A stretch of DNA of 62,331 nt from assembly GCA_022836615.1 (NCBI GenBank), contig MU405398.1, forward strand, positions 1 through 62,331. Direction: 5' to 3'. A model generated the notes under the pieces. The model was not told where the DNA came from, searched no databases, and was given only the letters and a program-made list of their open reading frames with translations. Position numbers and translations under genes: made by a program. The first letter of the stretch is position 1; every line of letters begins with the position of its first letter. This document shows, in pieces, positions 1-12,182 of this stretch. The stretch comes from Annulohypoxylon bovei var. microspora (lineage: Eukaryota; Ascomycota; Sordariomycetes; Xylariales; Hypoxylaceae).

Positions 1-1246
1 TGGGTAGAGGTGGATATGGTGGATAAAGGTGGTTGTATATGAAGCTATTTTTAGTAAATTGTAGCAATTGTAGCACTGCACCGGTCAATGGGATACCTAG
101 CAATCATGGATGCATACCCAGTATTTTCGCCGTTCAATGGTGACATTGACGATAGGCGGTTATATCGTCTCAGTCCTGGGCGGTTGCGTCTGGAATGGGT
201 CATTCTCCATTCTAATAGGGGCCAAGCTCGAATATGCATATTCCTCGCGGCTGTCGATGCTGAAGGATCGCAGCCCTTGCTCGATATCACCTAGCTCTTC
301 CAGCCCTATTAGCTCGATGTCACGGTGTGTCGCATCGGTGGAACTATCCTACCCCGGTCCAAGTTACAGAAGCCTTGTTTAGATCTTTTCTTAATTTTTC
401 GCCGTCCATTCCTCTATCTGCAAAATGTAGATCTTTAGGTAATTGTAAAATCTAGGTATGGGGTGGTATTGACCAAAAAAGATAACTAAGCCCCATCTTG
501 CGCTACATTTTATCGAATGGGGATTTCTTTTTTTAGACTGCCCACCCCCTACCTGGTAGGTATTCTACCCGGGTTTTTTTCACATACGCCGCGCTGATAT
601 GCTACGAGAGCGATTTTCAGATCACCACAAAGAAATATCTGCTTTCATCTAAGATTAACTGGATAGAGTGTTGGGCTTTTTAATAGATCGGACTGGAATC
701 CTATTTACGGGGGTTAAAGACGCAGGTCGAACAGTCAAGAGGTCGAAGGGGATCTATTATCAGTGAGCTAACTAGCTTAGGGCGGATGCTATTTGATCAC
801 GACACTCACTGCCATGGTTCCTCCAACCGAACAAATCCCAGCGTGACAAAGGTCAATACTATCGAGTAGAGACTATTGGCTTCGATACCTATGCAGGTAT
901 TATTTTGATACATATGATGCGAGGACCAGCTTACCCGCCTCTATAGACGTAGAGTCGTAGACGTTGTCGTAGCTTGCTGTATAGCCAGTCCCTGGCTCAG
1001 GTAAGAACGCTGTGTAACCCTTCGCAAGCACCCACTGGCCACTCTACGGGATTATGGAAGATGCAAGCGCTTACAAAGGGAAGCGATCATCATCACAGCA
1101 GGTACCATCCACCTGTCTAGGATATCGTGAGATCTGATCTAACTTGCGTAATTCCCCAATACTCCGATGCCCCTCGGACCCTACTTGGCACGTCTGCTCG
1201 CCGAATCGCGTCTCTCGTGATACCTGCTTTCAGGTACCCACCCACA
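1..1246. other. Intergenic, no supported gene
   Basis: No open frame here shows a recognisable domain or a convincing exon pattern. Two overlapping short frames around positions 88-382 have no family signature. The stretch lies downstream of the cluster regulator and probably marks the left cluster edge. Confidence 0.5.
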
Positions 1247-2513
1247 TTATCCGGCCCCCTGAGAATCGACCTCCCACATGGAGTCCGTGACCAATCGGAG
1301 CGTGTCTCGGAAGTCTTGTATCAACGCGCGCAGATAGTCAAGGTGCACCTGAGCTAGCCGATCCGGCGCGGGCCGAGTGAGGAACATGTTCTCTCCTAGG
1401 TTGCTCAGCGAGTCCAGCAGGCAGTTGGCCTGCTTGACAAGGTCCATGACCAGCACGCTCCGGAGCTTGTTCCGGTCCGTGACGGCAACCTCGTACCCGC
1501 CGACTATCAGCTTCACGACGCTGGAAGAGTCCGGCTTGGTGATCTGCTTGAAACACGCGCTCGTCTCCTGGAAGACGGTTATGGCGCAGATCAGGTCGGG
1601 GCTGCTGAGCTGGCAGTTCCCGCAGTCGATCATGCGCTGGCAGCTCTTGATCGCGTCGCCCGTCACCTTGAGCAGCTCGTCGAAGCGTTTCGATTGCATG
1701 GCCCTCCTGATCTTTGGTCCCAGGAGCACTGGTCCGGCTCGGCAAAAACAGGGCTCTGCAGAGAACGGGCCCATCATTACGGAATATGGTAGATCGGCTG
1801 GTGAAGAGGGTAGTGAGTGAGTCTCGGTAGCGTGCATGCTAGTGCGATATGCTGGAGTAGTCTGCAAGAGGCTCCGTGGCAAGGACTGTTCTGTTAGGGA
1901 TTGAACAAGATCTAAGTCATCTCGACTCATAGGGGGCGATAGGTCGAGATTTTGGCTCTAAAAATGAAATTGACTATTAGCTTCTTGCTAATACTAAGAT
2001 TCAAGCATAAATTCCCAAAGGATGATTGTTTTTACTTACATCTTGACTCATGCCCACGATCTCTGGTGACCAGTCGAGGAAATCCAATTCTTGATGGCCT
2101 AGGTCATTCATCCAGCTCATCTCTGAACGAGTGTCTTTCATAGAGTCAGTGATGCTCTCGTCGCCAGCCACATCAACCGTCCTGCTACTGGACGCGTTCT
2201 CGTCGTCGGATTGCGCCTGGTGTAGCGACCCCCAAGCTTCAGTCGAGCTTCTCCGCGAGTGAGACTGTCTGGCGGGATCCGTGGACGTGGACTTCGTTGT
2301 GGGGTATCGACAGGCTATTCCTCGCGTTGTACAACGTTGACATGCTTGCTGTCCGTCACATTTGGCTTTCGTTGCCCGACAAGCCTCACACGCTGTCATA
2401 GGCCGACGAACTAGCGTACTCAAGCCTTCAGCACTCGGACATTGCCAGTTCAACATATAATCCTGGGGGATATCCCCTATCCTAGGGGTACGAGGATTTC
2501 TGTTGGACGCCAT
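1247..2513 (-). CDS. Zn2Cys6 transcription factor, AflR-like
   Basis: This is a probable pathway-specific activator of the adjacent cluster. There are two exons, 2513-2040 and 1957-1247, split by an 82-bp GTAAGT...TTTAG intron in phase 0, giving about 394 aa. I start at the ATG at 2513; the frame is open 6 nt further, but only to a TTG. The binuclear zinc cluster is at residues 42-68 with spacing CX2CX6CX5CX2CX6C (it opens CEACRATKAKC). A Ser-rich acidic linker follows. The second exon carries the AflR-type regulatory region, including a conserved segment CQRMIDCGNCQLSSPDLICA and a helical C-terminus. AflR-family proteins bind TCG-N5-CGA half-site pairs; one such site lies upstream of the ligase gene at 12850. 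The neighbour to the right is the NRPS on the same strand. Regulation of these particular genes is inferred from position and family. Confidence 0.9.
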
Positions 2514-4131
2514 AAGCAACGTGGAGTTTCAATGACGGGAATCATCCATGAACACTAAGACATCCATATCTTATGAAAGCCGCTATGCGGCCAGCCCTAC
2601 ATGCTTTAAACTCTTCCATCAACATCAGTCTACCCACCGCATCTTCTCGATTGATTTAGAAGTGCGGCTTCAGCTGTCTAAAGGTTACGCCGTAGAACGT
2701 AACACAAGAACGCCGAGCAGTTCGTAAGATTGGGCGGGCTTATTCCCGCCTTCCCACAGGAACTTATTTGCGAGTTAAATGTAACCTGCCGAGGTAGGTC
2801 TATATATCATAGGCTACTCGCTTCGAGGCGATGTACGTATATATAAGCTTATACCATCAAGGGTTTCTATCTGGGCGGGAAACCCCGCACCTATGCGGCA
2901 TTATGTCAGCAGCGCATTACATAATAACCTTCCCATGGCTGCTGGTCCAATTAAGAATTCGTATTTATTTTAATATGGATACTTAGAACCCTATTTTATA
3001 TGACACCATCGTAAGACTGTCTTATGTAAACGTGAAACTCAATGTCCTTTTGGGCAGCCGCGGTCACCTGAGCTGGCGATTATGCCAAGATCACGATGTT
3101 ATGCGGTTATGTCACAAGGACCTGATACCATGTCAGGATTTACATGTCGCGTCGGGCCGGTACTTTCATGGTAAGTGAAAAGCCTATCATCTTCTATCAC
3201 TTGTCGATTTTACGATATGGATTATTGTATTTTTGTTCAAAATCCCGCATATATTAAAGGGCCAAGATGGATAGAGAGGTACAGTGTTGAGGCTATGCTG
3301 TAGAAATTATAAATCAAAGAATGTTGCTATGCGGGTTGTGGTCGAATTATACTGGAGGATACATGGTGGCTCTAAGGGGTGTCACGTGTTTCGCCGGTTT
3401 CGCTACACCCTCCAAGACTTAGATGAATTTCAATCTTGTTTTTACAGAAGTATATAGCAGGTGATGTATTGTATTTTTGGAAGTTCTTGGCTAAAAATCG
3501 AACCACATGAACATCCATATTTGCGGTGCAATGAATCATCTGTGTTCCCCTAAGATATTCAGGTGGGTTGCGCCATGTTCTTGGGTCATGGCGTTTAATA
3601 CGCCCGCGAGTCAACACTTCGATTTTCCCTGCTTACTATTACCATATACGTCAACGCTCATATGGTTCTTTTTGCTTACTTGGAATATGCATAAGTATAA
3701 GCTTAAATTAAATAAGTAATCTTTTATGAATTAAAGTTTATTTAGCTGTGTGAGTGGATACTTAAGTTGGAAAAGCGTTAAGCCAAATCGTGCTTTACCT
3801 TAGTATCCCATGTGTTACATAATCAAGCCCGCCGTCAGCCAAAACATGTATAGATTACTTAAATAATCAATACAGAGGATAGTTTATTAGTTAGCGCGCT
3901 TTGATTGGTTGAGAGTGCTAAAAAAAAAAAGCAAGTACGTGATGACACGGCGCGGGGTTTTAGGTTCTTAGCTGAGCCGTCAAACTGTCTCTTCGAATTG
4001 ATTCCTTTCTATTCAAAATCGATGTCATTATTCTGAATAGACATACCAAACGTCTATTTCCTGCAGCTGCCCGCAATTTGCAAACTTGATCTCTAACATG
4101 AAAGATTCCTAGTCACTTAAACATCTAGAAT
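2514..4131. other. Intergenic between regulator and NRPS
   Basis: About 1.6 kb of AT-rich DNA with no supportable gene. It holds the regulator's promoter at its left end and the NRPS 3' flank at its right end. I see no repeat or RNA gene in it. Confidence 0.5.
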
Positions 4132-7100
4132 TTAGGAGATCACAGCTTGGAGCTTTCCCCAGAAATGTTCCGCCACCTCCTTCATTCTACCATAATCGAA
4201 GAGTTGGGCATCAAACTCGAAAGATGGACGGATTGTCGCGTCGTCCGTGATGTGCAATGCTCTGACTAGAAGATCGAACTATTTGAATAAGCTTATTAGT
4301 ACAACTGTTTCTAGATAAACACCAAAGAAAGGCCAAGGGGTGTACTCACATGCCATGGGTCAACTGACTTCCTCAGCAAATCCTCCACCTTCAATGTGGA
4401 AGTAACCACAGCCGAAGGACGTCGCTGGAAATTTACCGCCGTGTTCCATAGCCTTCCTACTTTCAAGTTGTTCTGCACCACCTCGCGCACGTTGCTGGTG
4501 TCGTGCATGCTGTTCTCATTCCTTTGCTCCTGCATCTGCTGCGCGAGTCTCGCCAGATCTAGTGGCTTGTCGCCCGCCGAAACATCGCTCAGGTGGTAAG
4601 GCACGGCGTTGATCAGCAGGCCGACGATGTCGAAAACGTCGGGGACGTCTTCGTTCCGCCCCGACGTGATGTACTCGAACGACACATCCGACGATCTCGT
4701 GAAGGTGCTGAGCGTCTGCGCCCAAGCCGCGTCGATGAGGCTGGCAGCAGTGACACCGTGCGTTGTGCCGAACGCGCTGAGCGCCTGGGCTTTGATCTCC
4801 GGCAAGTAGATGACCGTCTTCCTCGGACTCGGATGCGCCGGCGGCTCGCCTGAGCCTATAGGTAAGGAGAGTAGAGAGGGCGCCCGGCCGGCAAGGACCG
4901 AAGCCCAATATTGGTCGTCCGTCTCGATGCGGCTTGGACTTCGGGCAGCTATGACAGCTTTATACGATGGCGGCACTTCTGGCTTATAACTCGCGTCGTT
5001 CTCGTATGCTTCTAAGAAAGAAGATTTGATTAGTCTTAGCGACCACCCATCGATTACCTGATGATCTAGTTCGACATGGGCATAATATCGATCCCCGTGA
5101 CGGACGAAATGAGCTCGGTGAGGCAGGAAGCAATCGTCTACTGACGGAGTTCCGGCTAGGCCGAATGTTGGCTCGTCATCTTCGGCCTCCGCCGTAGATA
5201 TAACCACGGTAGCCTCTGATGCGACATCAGCCGATAGAACTACCTGCAGAAGGGGAAGTGTCCCGGTGTCATCTCGCAAATAGATGCTTCGAAGGACAGG
5301 ATACTTCTGGATGACGCGTCGCCATGCTCGGGCTAGTCTGCTTAATGAGATGGTCTCGGACGCAAGGGAGGATATCTCCATCTGCCATGAAAGGATGAAT
5401 ACATGTGGGTTTATGAGCCGTTGCTTCATGATCTCGCGCGCAAATGGACTTGTCGGATAGGCATCCTCGACCTGCACGGAGGGCTTGTCCCTGAGCCGCG
5501 ATGCAAGTATCTCCTCGTACGGTTGGATAATGTCTTTCGTCCAGTAAGTTTCGCCATGTTTCTCACCCACGCCCATATCAGTACTGGCTTCTTGGCTGTC
5601 CTTGACCAAGGCTACTAGACCACCGAGGGTCCTGGCGCTCATGATACCGCGTACCGTAACAACTAGACCGATTTCCCTAGCCCGGGAAACAATTTGCATG
5701 GCCGCAATAGAATCACCTCCACTAGCAAAGAATAGGGTACTCATCCCTATAGCTTCTATCGGTACGTCGAGGGTCTCACTCCAGAGTTGTCGTAACTTGT
5801 CGGCCAACGACCCCGGGCCGATTTCAACGTCCTTTTCTGCAGAGTCATTTCCCATCAGATCGTTATATGTTTCATGTGTCATAGATTGAATCCACTGCTT
5901 AATTGTTTTGCGGTCAACCTTGCCAGAAATCAGTTGTGGCATTTCTTCAAGACAAATCCAAATAGTGGGCACCATATACCCGGGAAGAACGAGAAATAGA
6001 TGCTGTTTGATCTTTTCTAGCCGGGAATTGTTCTTTTTCGATATCGTTATACTCGAATTGCCGCGGTACGTCACATCGGACGACTTGCAGCTCACGATCG
6101 CGACGAGCTGTCGTGCGCAAGGTCCAATCCCTGGTAGAGCGGCGACTGATGCTGACACTGCGCCGGTTGCCATGATTTGGTTTTCTATCTCGCCAAGTTC
6201 AATGCGGAACCCACGCAGCTTCACTTGGGTATCCTTCCGACCGACTATATGAAAGGTACCATCTGGGTTATACCTAGCAAGGTCGCCAGTCCTGTATAGC
6301 TGTGTGTGGGGGAAAGTTTCATCCGCCTTCAGCCAGTCTGGTGCTGGGACGAAAGCTGCCTCGGTGGTAGCTTTGTCGTTGAAGTAACCACCCCCTATCA
6401 AAGGACCGGAGATGGCAATCTCTCCCACGCAGCCGATTGCGCATAGCTGGTTGGGATTGTCGCGGTCGACAATCCACATGTTGGCCCCTATGCTACGGCC
6501 GATGTTGGCTGGGTGTGCCTCTGTTGAGATTTTGAGATTGCCTGAGGAGTATACGGCAGTTTCTGAGGGCCCATATCCGGCAGTCAAGTCGACGTGATCG
6601 GCCCATCTGGTTATGGTCTTCTTCGTAAGAGGCTCTCCGCCAAGGACCATTGTCTTCAGCCCTGGTACATCTTGTGGGTGGAGGAGGTTGGCAATGGTGG
6701 GCACGCATAACATCGTGTTCGCTTCCAATGCCCTAATGGCCCCAGCCAAGTCGTTCAATCTATCGTGGTCCGTTGGTATACAGATGCAGCCCCCAAATGC
6801 CAGGGTTGTAAAGAACTCGGATATGGAAATGTCGAAAGTGTGGGAGCAGAACTGAAGCGTTCTCCATTCAGGACTAGCCCCAAACGCCTCACCGTGGTGC
6901 TTGATCGATGTACAGATTGAGGAATGAGGCATGAGGATTCCTTTCGGCTTACCAGTGCTATAGCATAAGGGTTAGTCTACGGCGGACCTAACAATGGACA
7001 CATGCTAATGGGTATACTTGCCTCCCGGACGTGAACTGGAGATATGCAATACTGGATGGCAAGGTCTTCGATGGTAAATTGACAGAAGACCGATCGTTGG

Positions 7101-9297
7101 AGCAGTTTTCTTCGGGGAGTTTCACGATCTTCAGACTCAATTCCTTTAACACGCCAGCGCCGAGCTCTGATGTTACTGCAATTTCTATCCCGGCCATCCT
7201 GGCCACCTCTTCGATTCGAGCTCGAGGATGGTCAGGGTCAATAGGCACGTAAACACCGCCTGCCTTGAAAACGGCTAGAATGGCGACGACGGTCCAGATG
7301 GATTTCTCAAAACACACGCCTACGAAGGCGCCAGGTTGAACGCCGCGTTCAACGAGTTTTATGGCCAGCGATGACGAGTGGATGTCAACATCGAGGTACG
7401 TTAGAGATTGCGCCTGAGAGCACACGGCAATGGATTTTGGCTGTTTAACTACCTGTTGCTGGAAGAGATGGTGGATGCAAGTCTCTTCGGTCGGGTGGGT
7501 GAAGGCATTCCACTCGCGGATCTGAGCCATGTCTTGACGACTAAATGGTGAAATGGAGCCTAGCGGTGTATCACGGGTGGCATTCCCTAGGTGCGTGAGA
7601 ATGGCCTGTAGGTGGAAGACTAGATTTTTGGTCTGCTGCTTCGTAACAATCCCTTCGTCGTGCTCGACGCGGAGCGTTGCGACATTACCAGGCGATAATG
7701 TGAAGCTGAGAACGAGTGGGTAAGGATGCTCCTCTTTCTTCCCAATGCCATCGATATACTGGAACCCCAGGGTCTGAGTCGAAGATGCAATGGCGTCTGA
7801 GAAACTTTGAGGATGAACAACAAGTAAGGTTTGGAAGTCGAATGCCGCAGAATCTCCTTGGGCTAGGTATGTCCGGATCTTCGCAATGCCCGAGTGCTCG
7901 AATGGTGTTATTTCACCGGCTTGGACTCGAACCCGCGCGAGGAATGAAGCGACTGTCTCTTCGGGGTCGATACGCAGGTTGATGGGAACGAGATTAATGG
8001 TTGGACCAGTCATCTGGGATACTCCGGGTATTTCTGATGTGCGGCCGTTGCTGATGACACCAAACCCTACGTCTTCTGTCCCCGTGTAATGGGAGAGCAG
8101 GATGGCCCATGCCGCTCGCATAAGGAGAGCCTTTGTCACACCAAAGGCTGACGAGCTTCCTAAAATAAGCTGGTGGTCGAGCGTGGACCGCCGAATAGCC
8201 TTGGGTTCGGTCGACTGGGGAGGATGTGGATACGGAGCGGGATGACTGTCGGATAAAGCCGCCTTCCAAAACTCCTCTTCTTGTTTGGGTGGTATTGCGC
8301 CGATGGCTTGTATGAATGAGTCGAAAGGTGGTCGTTCTGGAACCGAATCGGCTCGGAACCGCGTAGACACTTCATCTAGTAGCAGGGGTAGTGAGGCACC
8401 ATCACATATGGCATGGTGAATAGTCCAGACGAAAAGTCGCCCCACGTTTTCACCATGACCATCGGTGACAATTGTATATCGGCTGTATGGGTCGCCTGGC
8501 GCCATGGCCCTTTTCGTGTCTTGCTCCAAAAATTCATACAAGCCAGTGTTGTCGGTGCTCATCTGTGGTTTCTCGTCTAGAACTGCTTGCACATAGCCGA
8601 GTTTGTTTCCCAAATAGCAGATTCGTGTACGCAATACGGGGTTTGCCAGCACTGTCTCTTCCCAAGCACGCCAGAAAACATCCAAGGGAGTATCATCGGT
8701 CATCTTAAACACGAATTGCCTAATGTACGAGTTTGTGTCGCTCCCGGGCACACCCACGAGAGATTTCTGCATCGGACTGCAAGCATATGCATTTTCAATC
8801 TTATCTTCAGGCACACCGCATATCTCAGCAAGGGAATTTTTCATATCTTGCAAAGACTCCAAATGGCCTAAGGAAGAAAAGGGTGTTGCATTGCTCTGGA
8901 TTTCTTTGAATGGCACTAGGCTAGCCACCTCTGCCATCTCTTCTATAGAGGCATGGACGAAGAGCTGCTCCATAGTGAGGACGATACCACGCCGTTTGGC
9001 CGCAGTTATTAGCTTTTGAGCCGAGATCGAGTCGCCCCCAACCTCGAAGAAGACATCTTCGTCTGCGAAGCTCGAGGGCTCGTCTTGGAGTATCTCAGCC
9101 CATATTTCCCGCAGCTGATCTTTGATAGATACTGTAGACGCATCTTGGATCTCGATTTCATTCTTATCAATTATCAGCGACTAACATTGGCTATAGGCTT
9201 GTGAAGGTTTACGTGGTGAAACGAGAACACTCACTGTTTCGATTCTATCTAGCTGACCCAAAACGTCTCCTTCTGGGGAGCGAAGTACGACTGACAT
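4132..9297 (-). CDS. Nonribosomal peptide synthetase, T-C-A-T-C
   Basis: This is the core assembly-line enzyme of the cluster, about 1658 aa. Four exons: 9297-9235, 9180-7022, 6957-4350, 4278-4132. Introns 1 and 3 are GT-AG. Intron 2 (6958-7021) begins with GC and must be removed to rebuild the A3 core FTSGSTGKPKG. Domains: carrier T1 with GGDS (Ser about 72); C1 with HHAICDG (about 276-282); A domain (about 565-1100) with A5 GYGPSETA, A7 YRTGDLARY, A8 GRKDTQVKLRGFRIELGE and A10 SGKVDRK; carrier T2 with GGDSI (Ser about 1157); terminal C2 from about 1238 with DHQVIDGWS (about 1372-1378). C2 has lost the first His but keeps the catalytic second His and the Asp. There is no A domain before T1 and no TE or R domain at the end. 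By hand alignment the specificity residues read roughly D-I-S-C-V-G-G-V-Y-K; the leading Asp suggests an alpha-amino acid, but I cannot name it. The first 35 residues resemble the tail of an A domain. It is divergent from the isopropylmalate-synthase gene. Confidence 0.95.
6958..7021 (-). other. Non-canonical GC-AG intron of the NRPS
   Basis: This 64-bp intron has donor AG|GCAAGT and acceptor CTATAG. A GT donor three bases further along (GTATAC) would not restore the A3 motif. Splicing at GC gives the exact SGSTGKPKG core. Confidence 0.85.
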
Positions 9298-9892
9298 CCT
9301 GGGGTATAGAGACCTACGCGGTTCAAACTACTTCGAATTTGTTCCCTTAATGTCGCGATGACTTAATATGCGTATGGCGTAATATGTCTATTGGCATAGA
9401 CTAGATACTTAAGTAAGGGGCTATTAGTCATCTTGACGATTGGTTTCGGGTATTCAAAAAGTTCACACCGCAACAATGCCGTGATCTAGGCCAGAACCGA
9501 CCGGGATCGAAATGGGCATGAAAATTCCGGCTGCCGTAGACGCTGGTCATATGCCTGCCTGCATTCGAATTGGCTGACGTGAAATCCTTCCGCTCTCGGT
9601 AAGACGGGGACGAAAGGCTGACGGTCTGGATTTGGCAACCTGTAAGCAACGATTTTCCTTAGCTTATGTTAGCTTGGAAGCGAAGAAAGAGGTAAGGATA
9701 GGAGGGCTCTTGTATATTTCCCATCGCCGATATGAATGGCCTCATGCGTACAATACGTTCAGACGCGCCCCGTCGAGATTCTAGAAGGGCTTCGAGAACG
9801 ACAAGAACTAACGTGGCACCTCCTGCATACTATTTAACGACCCAACATCATTCTAGACATATAAAACTTGGTTACACAGAATATACATAAAA
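9298..9892. promoter_or_regulatory. Divergent promoter, NRPS / isopropylmalate synthase
   Basis: About 595 bp lie between the NRPS start (9297, -) and the synthase start codon (9893, +). Shared control of the two genes is inferred from this head-to-head layout. I found no perfect TCG-N5-CGA site here; the nearest match, near 9790, has a 4-base spacer. Confidence 0.6.
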
Positions 9893-11916
9893 ATGTGAGT
9901 TCTAACTAGATGACACTGACATATTATATTATCCCAACTAACGCGACACGTTTTGATTAGGCCTGCAAATGCTTGTGAGAAATACGATGCCTTTCCGGCT
10001 TTGCGCCTCCCTGGCCGAAAGTGGCCCGATAAGTCTATCTCCAAACCGCCCCGGTGGCTGTCTACAGATCTAAGGGATGGCAACCAGGCCTTGTCCCAGG
10101 TACATGACCCCCTTACTCAACTTCACCCGATAACTCGCTTCTGATGCTTGATATAGCCCATGGATGGCGAGGCCAAGCTTCGTTACTTCCAAACCCTCGT
10201 GAAGCTTGGATATAAAGAAATCGAGATTTCGTATCCGTCAGCGTCGCAAACCGAGTGGGACTTCACAAGAAAGCTCATCACGACACCCGGAGCCATTCCA
10301 GATGACGTTAGGATACAAGTCATGGCCCCGTGCCGCGAAGACTTGATCCGCCAGACCGTCGAGGCGGCTCGGGGCGCGAGGAGCGCTATCATTCACATAT
10401 ACTTATCCACGTCTCGCTGTTTTCGCGAGGTTGTGTTCAATATGACGAAGAGAGAGACGACGGATCTGGCAGTACGCTGCACAAGACTGATCCGAGAACT
10501 GACTAAGGACTCGACGGACCCCGAGATGAGGAAGACCGAATGGACGTTGCAGTTCTCGCCGGAAAACTTCCAGGACACTTCCCTAGACTACGCCCTCGAG
10601 ATCTGCGAGGCCGTCAAAGCCGCCTGGCAGCCCACGCCCGAGAACCCGGTCATTATCAACCTAGCCGCAACGGTCGAGGTCGCCATGCCCAACGCTTTCG
10701 CCGACCAGGTCGAGTTCTTCTCCAGCCACCTGACGGAGCGGGAGAAAGTCTGCCTGTCGCTGCACAACCACAACGACCGCGGGTGCGCCGTGGCAGCCGT
10801 CGAGCTGGGGCTCCTGGCCGGCGCCGACCGCGTCGAGGGCTGCCTGTTTGGGAACGGGGAGCGGACCGGCAACGTGGACCTGGTGACGCTCGCGATGAAC
10901 CTGCACACCCAGGGCATCTGCTCGGGGCTCGACTTCTCGGACATTAAGTCCGTGGTCGACATGGTCGAGGAGCTGACCCGGATCCCGGTGCACAAGCGCG
11001 CGCCGTACGCGGGGGCCTACACCTTCTGCACCTTCAGCGGCGGCCACCAGGACGCCATCCGCAAGGGCTACAAGGCGCGCGCGGCGCTGCGGCAGAAGCT
11101 CGGCCGCGAGCCCAAGTGGGCCATGCCGTACGTCGCCATGGACCCCGCGGACCTCGGGCGCCAGGAGGAGGCCATCATCCGCATCAACGCGCAGTGCGGC
11201 AAGGGCGGCATCGGCTGGCTCGTCGAGGAGCTGTTCGGCCTCCGCCCGCCCCGCGAGCTCGAGGTCGCGTTTACTAAGGTGTGCAAGGCGCACGCGGACG
11301 ACTTGGGCATCGAGCTCACCCACGCTGTTATCGAGGACCTCTTCCGCACGCGCTACATGCAGGCCGACTGCCAGAGCAGGCCCTCGCTGCTCAAGGTTCA
11401 GGCGTGCGAGGCTAAACAGAACACTAATACTAATGCTAATTCTAGCGGCTCCGTCCGCACGAATGGCCACCACCCCGTGCACCTGCAGGCCACCGTCGCG
11501 GCGCAGAGCGGCACGCACGACCTCGCCGGCGCGGGCGGCGACGTCCTAGCCAGCGTGCTGGACGCGCTGCGGGACGCCGGGTGCGCGTTCGAGCTGCTCG
11601 CCCATGAGTCGCAGCGCGTCGACGGCGCGGCCGAGGAGGGCGCGCGGCCGAAGACCGCTACGCTGGTCAAGCTGGGGGTCGTGGACAGGCTCACGGCGTG
11701 GGGCGTGGGCATTCACGAGAGGCCTGGGTGGGCGGCTTTGCAAGCGGTGAGTTTATGATTTTGGGTTATTACACCTACCTATCTACCTATCTACCTACAT
11801 ACCTAATGCCTGTCACTTTGCATTTGCTGGGACTAAGACTGATGAATGTGTACTTCTAGGTTTTGAGCGCGGCCCAACAGCTTGGGGTGGATGGGTTGAG
11901 TAGACCGGGGAAATAG
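9893..11916 (+). CDS. 2-isopropylmalate synthase paralogue (LeuA/Leu4-like)
   Basis: This DRE-TIM metallolyase condenses acetyl-CoA with a 2-oxo acid to give a 2-alkylmalate. Exons: 9893-9894, 9961-10099, 10157-11746 and 11860-11916, about 595 aa. The start codon is split AT|G by the first intron (9895-9960, GTGAGT...TTAG). Unspliced, the ATG is followed at once by TGA. After splicing the N-terminus reads MPANACEKYDAFPALRLPGR, which fits fungal Leu4. Metal and substrate motifs are present: DLRDGNQ (about 37-43), HNHNDRG (about 250-256), GNGERTGN (about 279-286). A Thr/Asn/Ser-rich linker (about 455-470) leads to a LeuA dimer-type regulatory domain, where the glycine-rich leucine-site loop is altered to GAGGDVLAS. 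The central exon is much more GC-rich than its flanks. Its place between NRPS and ligase suggests precursor supply (as HtyA does for homotyrosine in echinocandin B) or a duplicate of primary leucine biosynthesis. Confidence 0.93.
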
Positions 11917-12158
11917 ATGGCCTGGTAGGCCTTACGGAGTCAGTCAGATAGGTGTCTGGTAAAAAGGGGTAGATACTAGGGGGCTCATTGATGGGGTTAA
12001 AGATTCCTAGATTTTTTACAAACATGTACCTAGTCTATCGCGCTGGCAGTACTATCTATTGATTATTTTCCACATTCATTATGCTTTGGAGTCATGTGTG
12101 GAATGATACTCGTAGCCTCTTCGCAATATGATATGACCTCTCATGAATGACTAATATT

Positions 12159-12182
12159 GGGGTTAGGGTTAGGGTTAGGGTT
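12159..12182 (+). repeat. Interstitial telomeric repeat, TTAGGG type
   Basis: The 24 bases are one GGGGTT unit followed by three AGGGTT units, a perfect run of the fungal telomere hexamer on the + strand. It is one of three such runs in this cluster. Confidence 0.9.

Noticed and set aside
10661..11518. 285-codon open frame on the - strand
   Set aside because: It is the antisense shadow of the GC-rich synthase exon; the + strand carries all LeuA motifs and the antisense translation has none.
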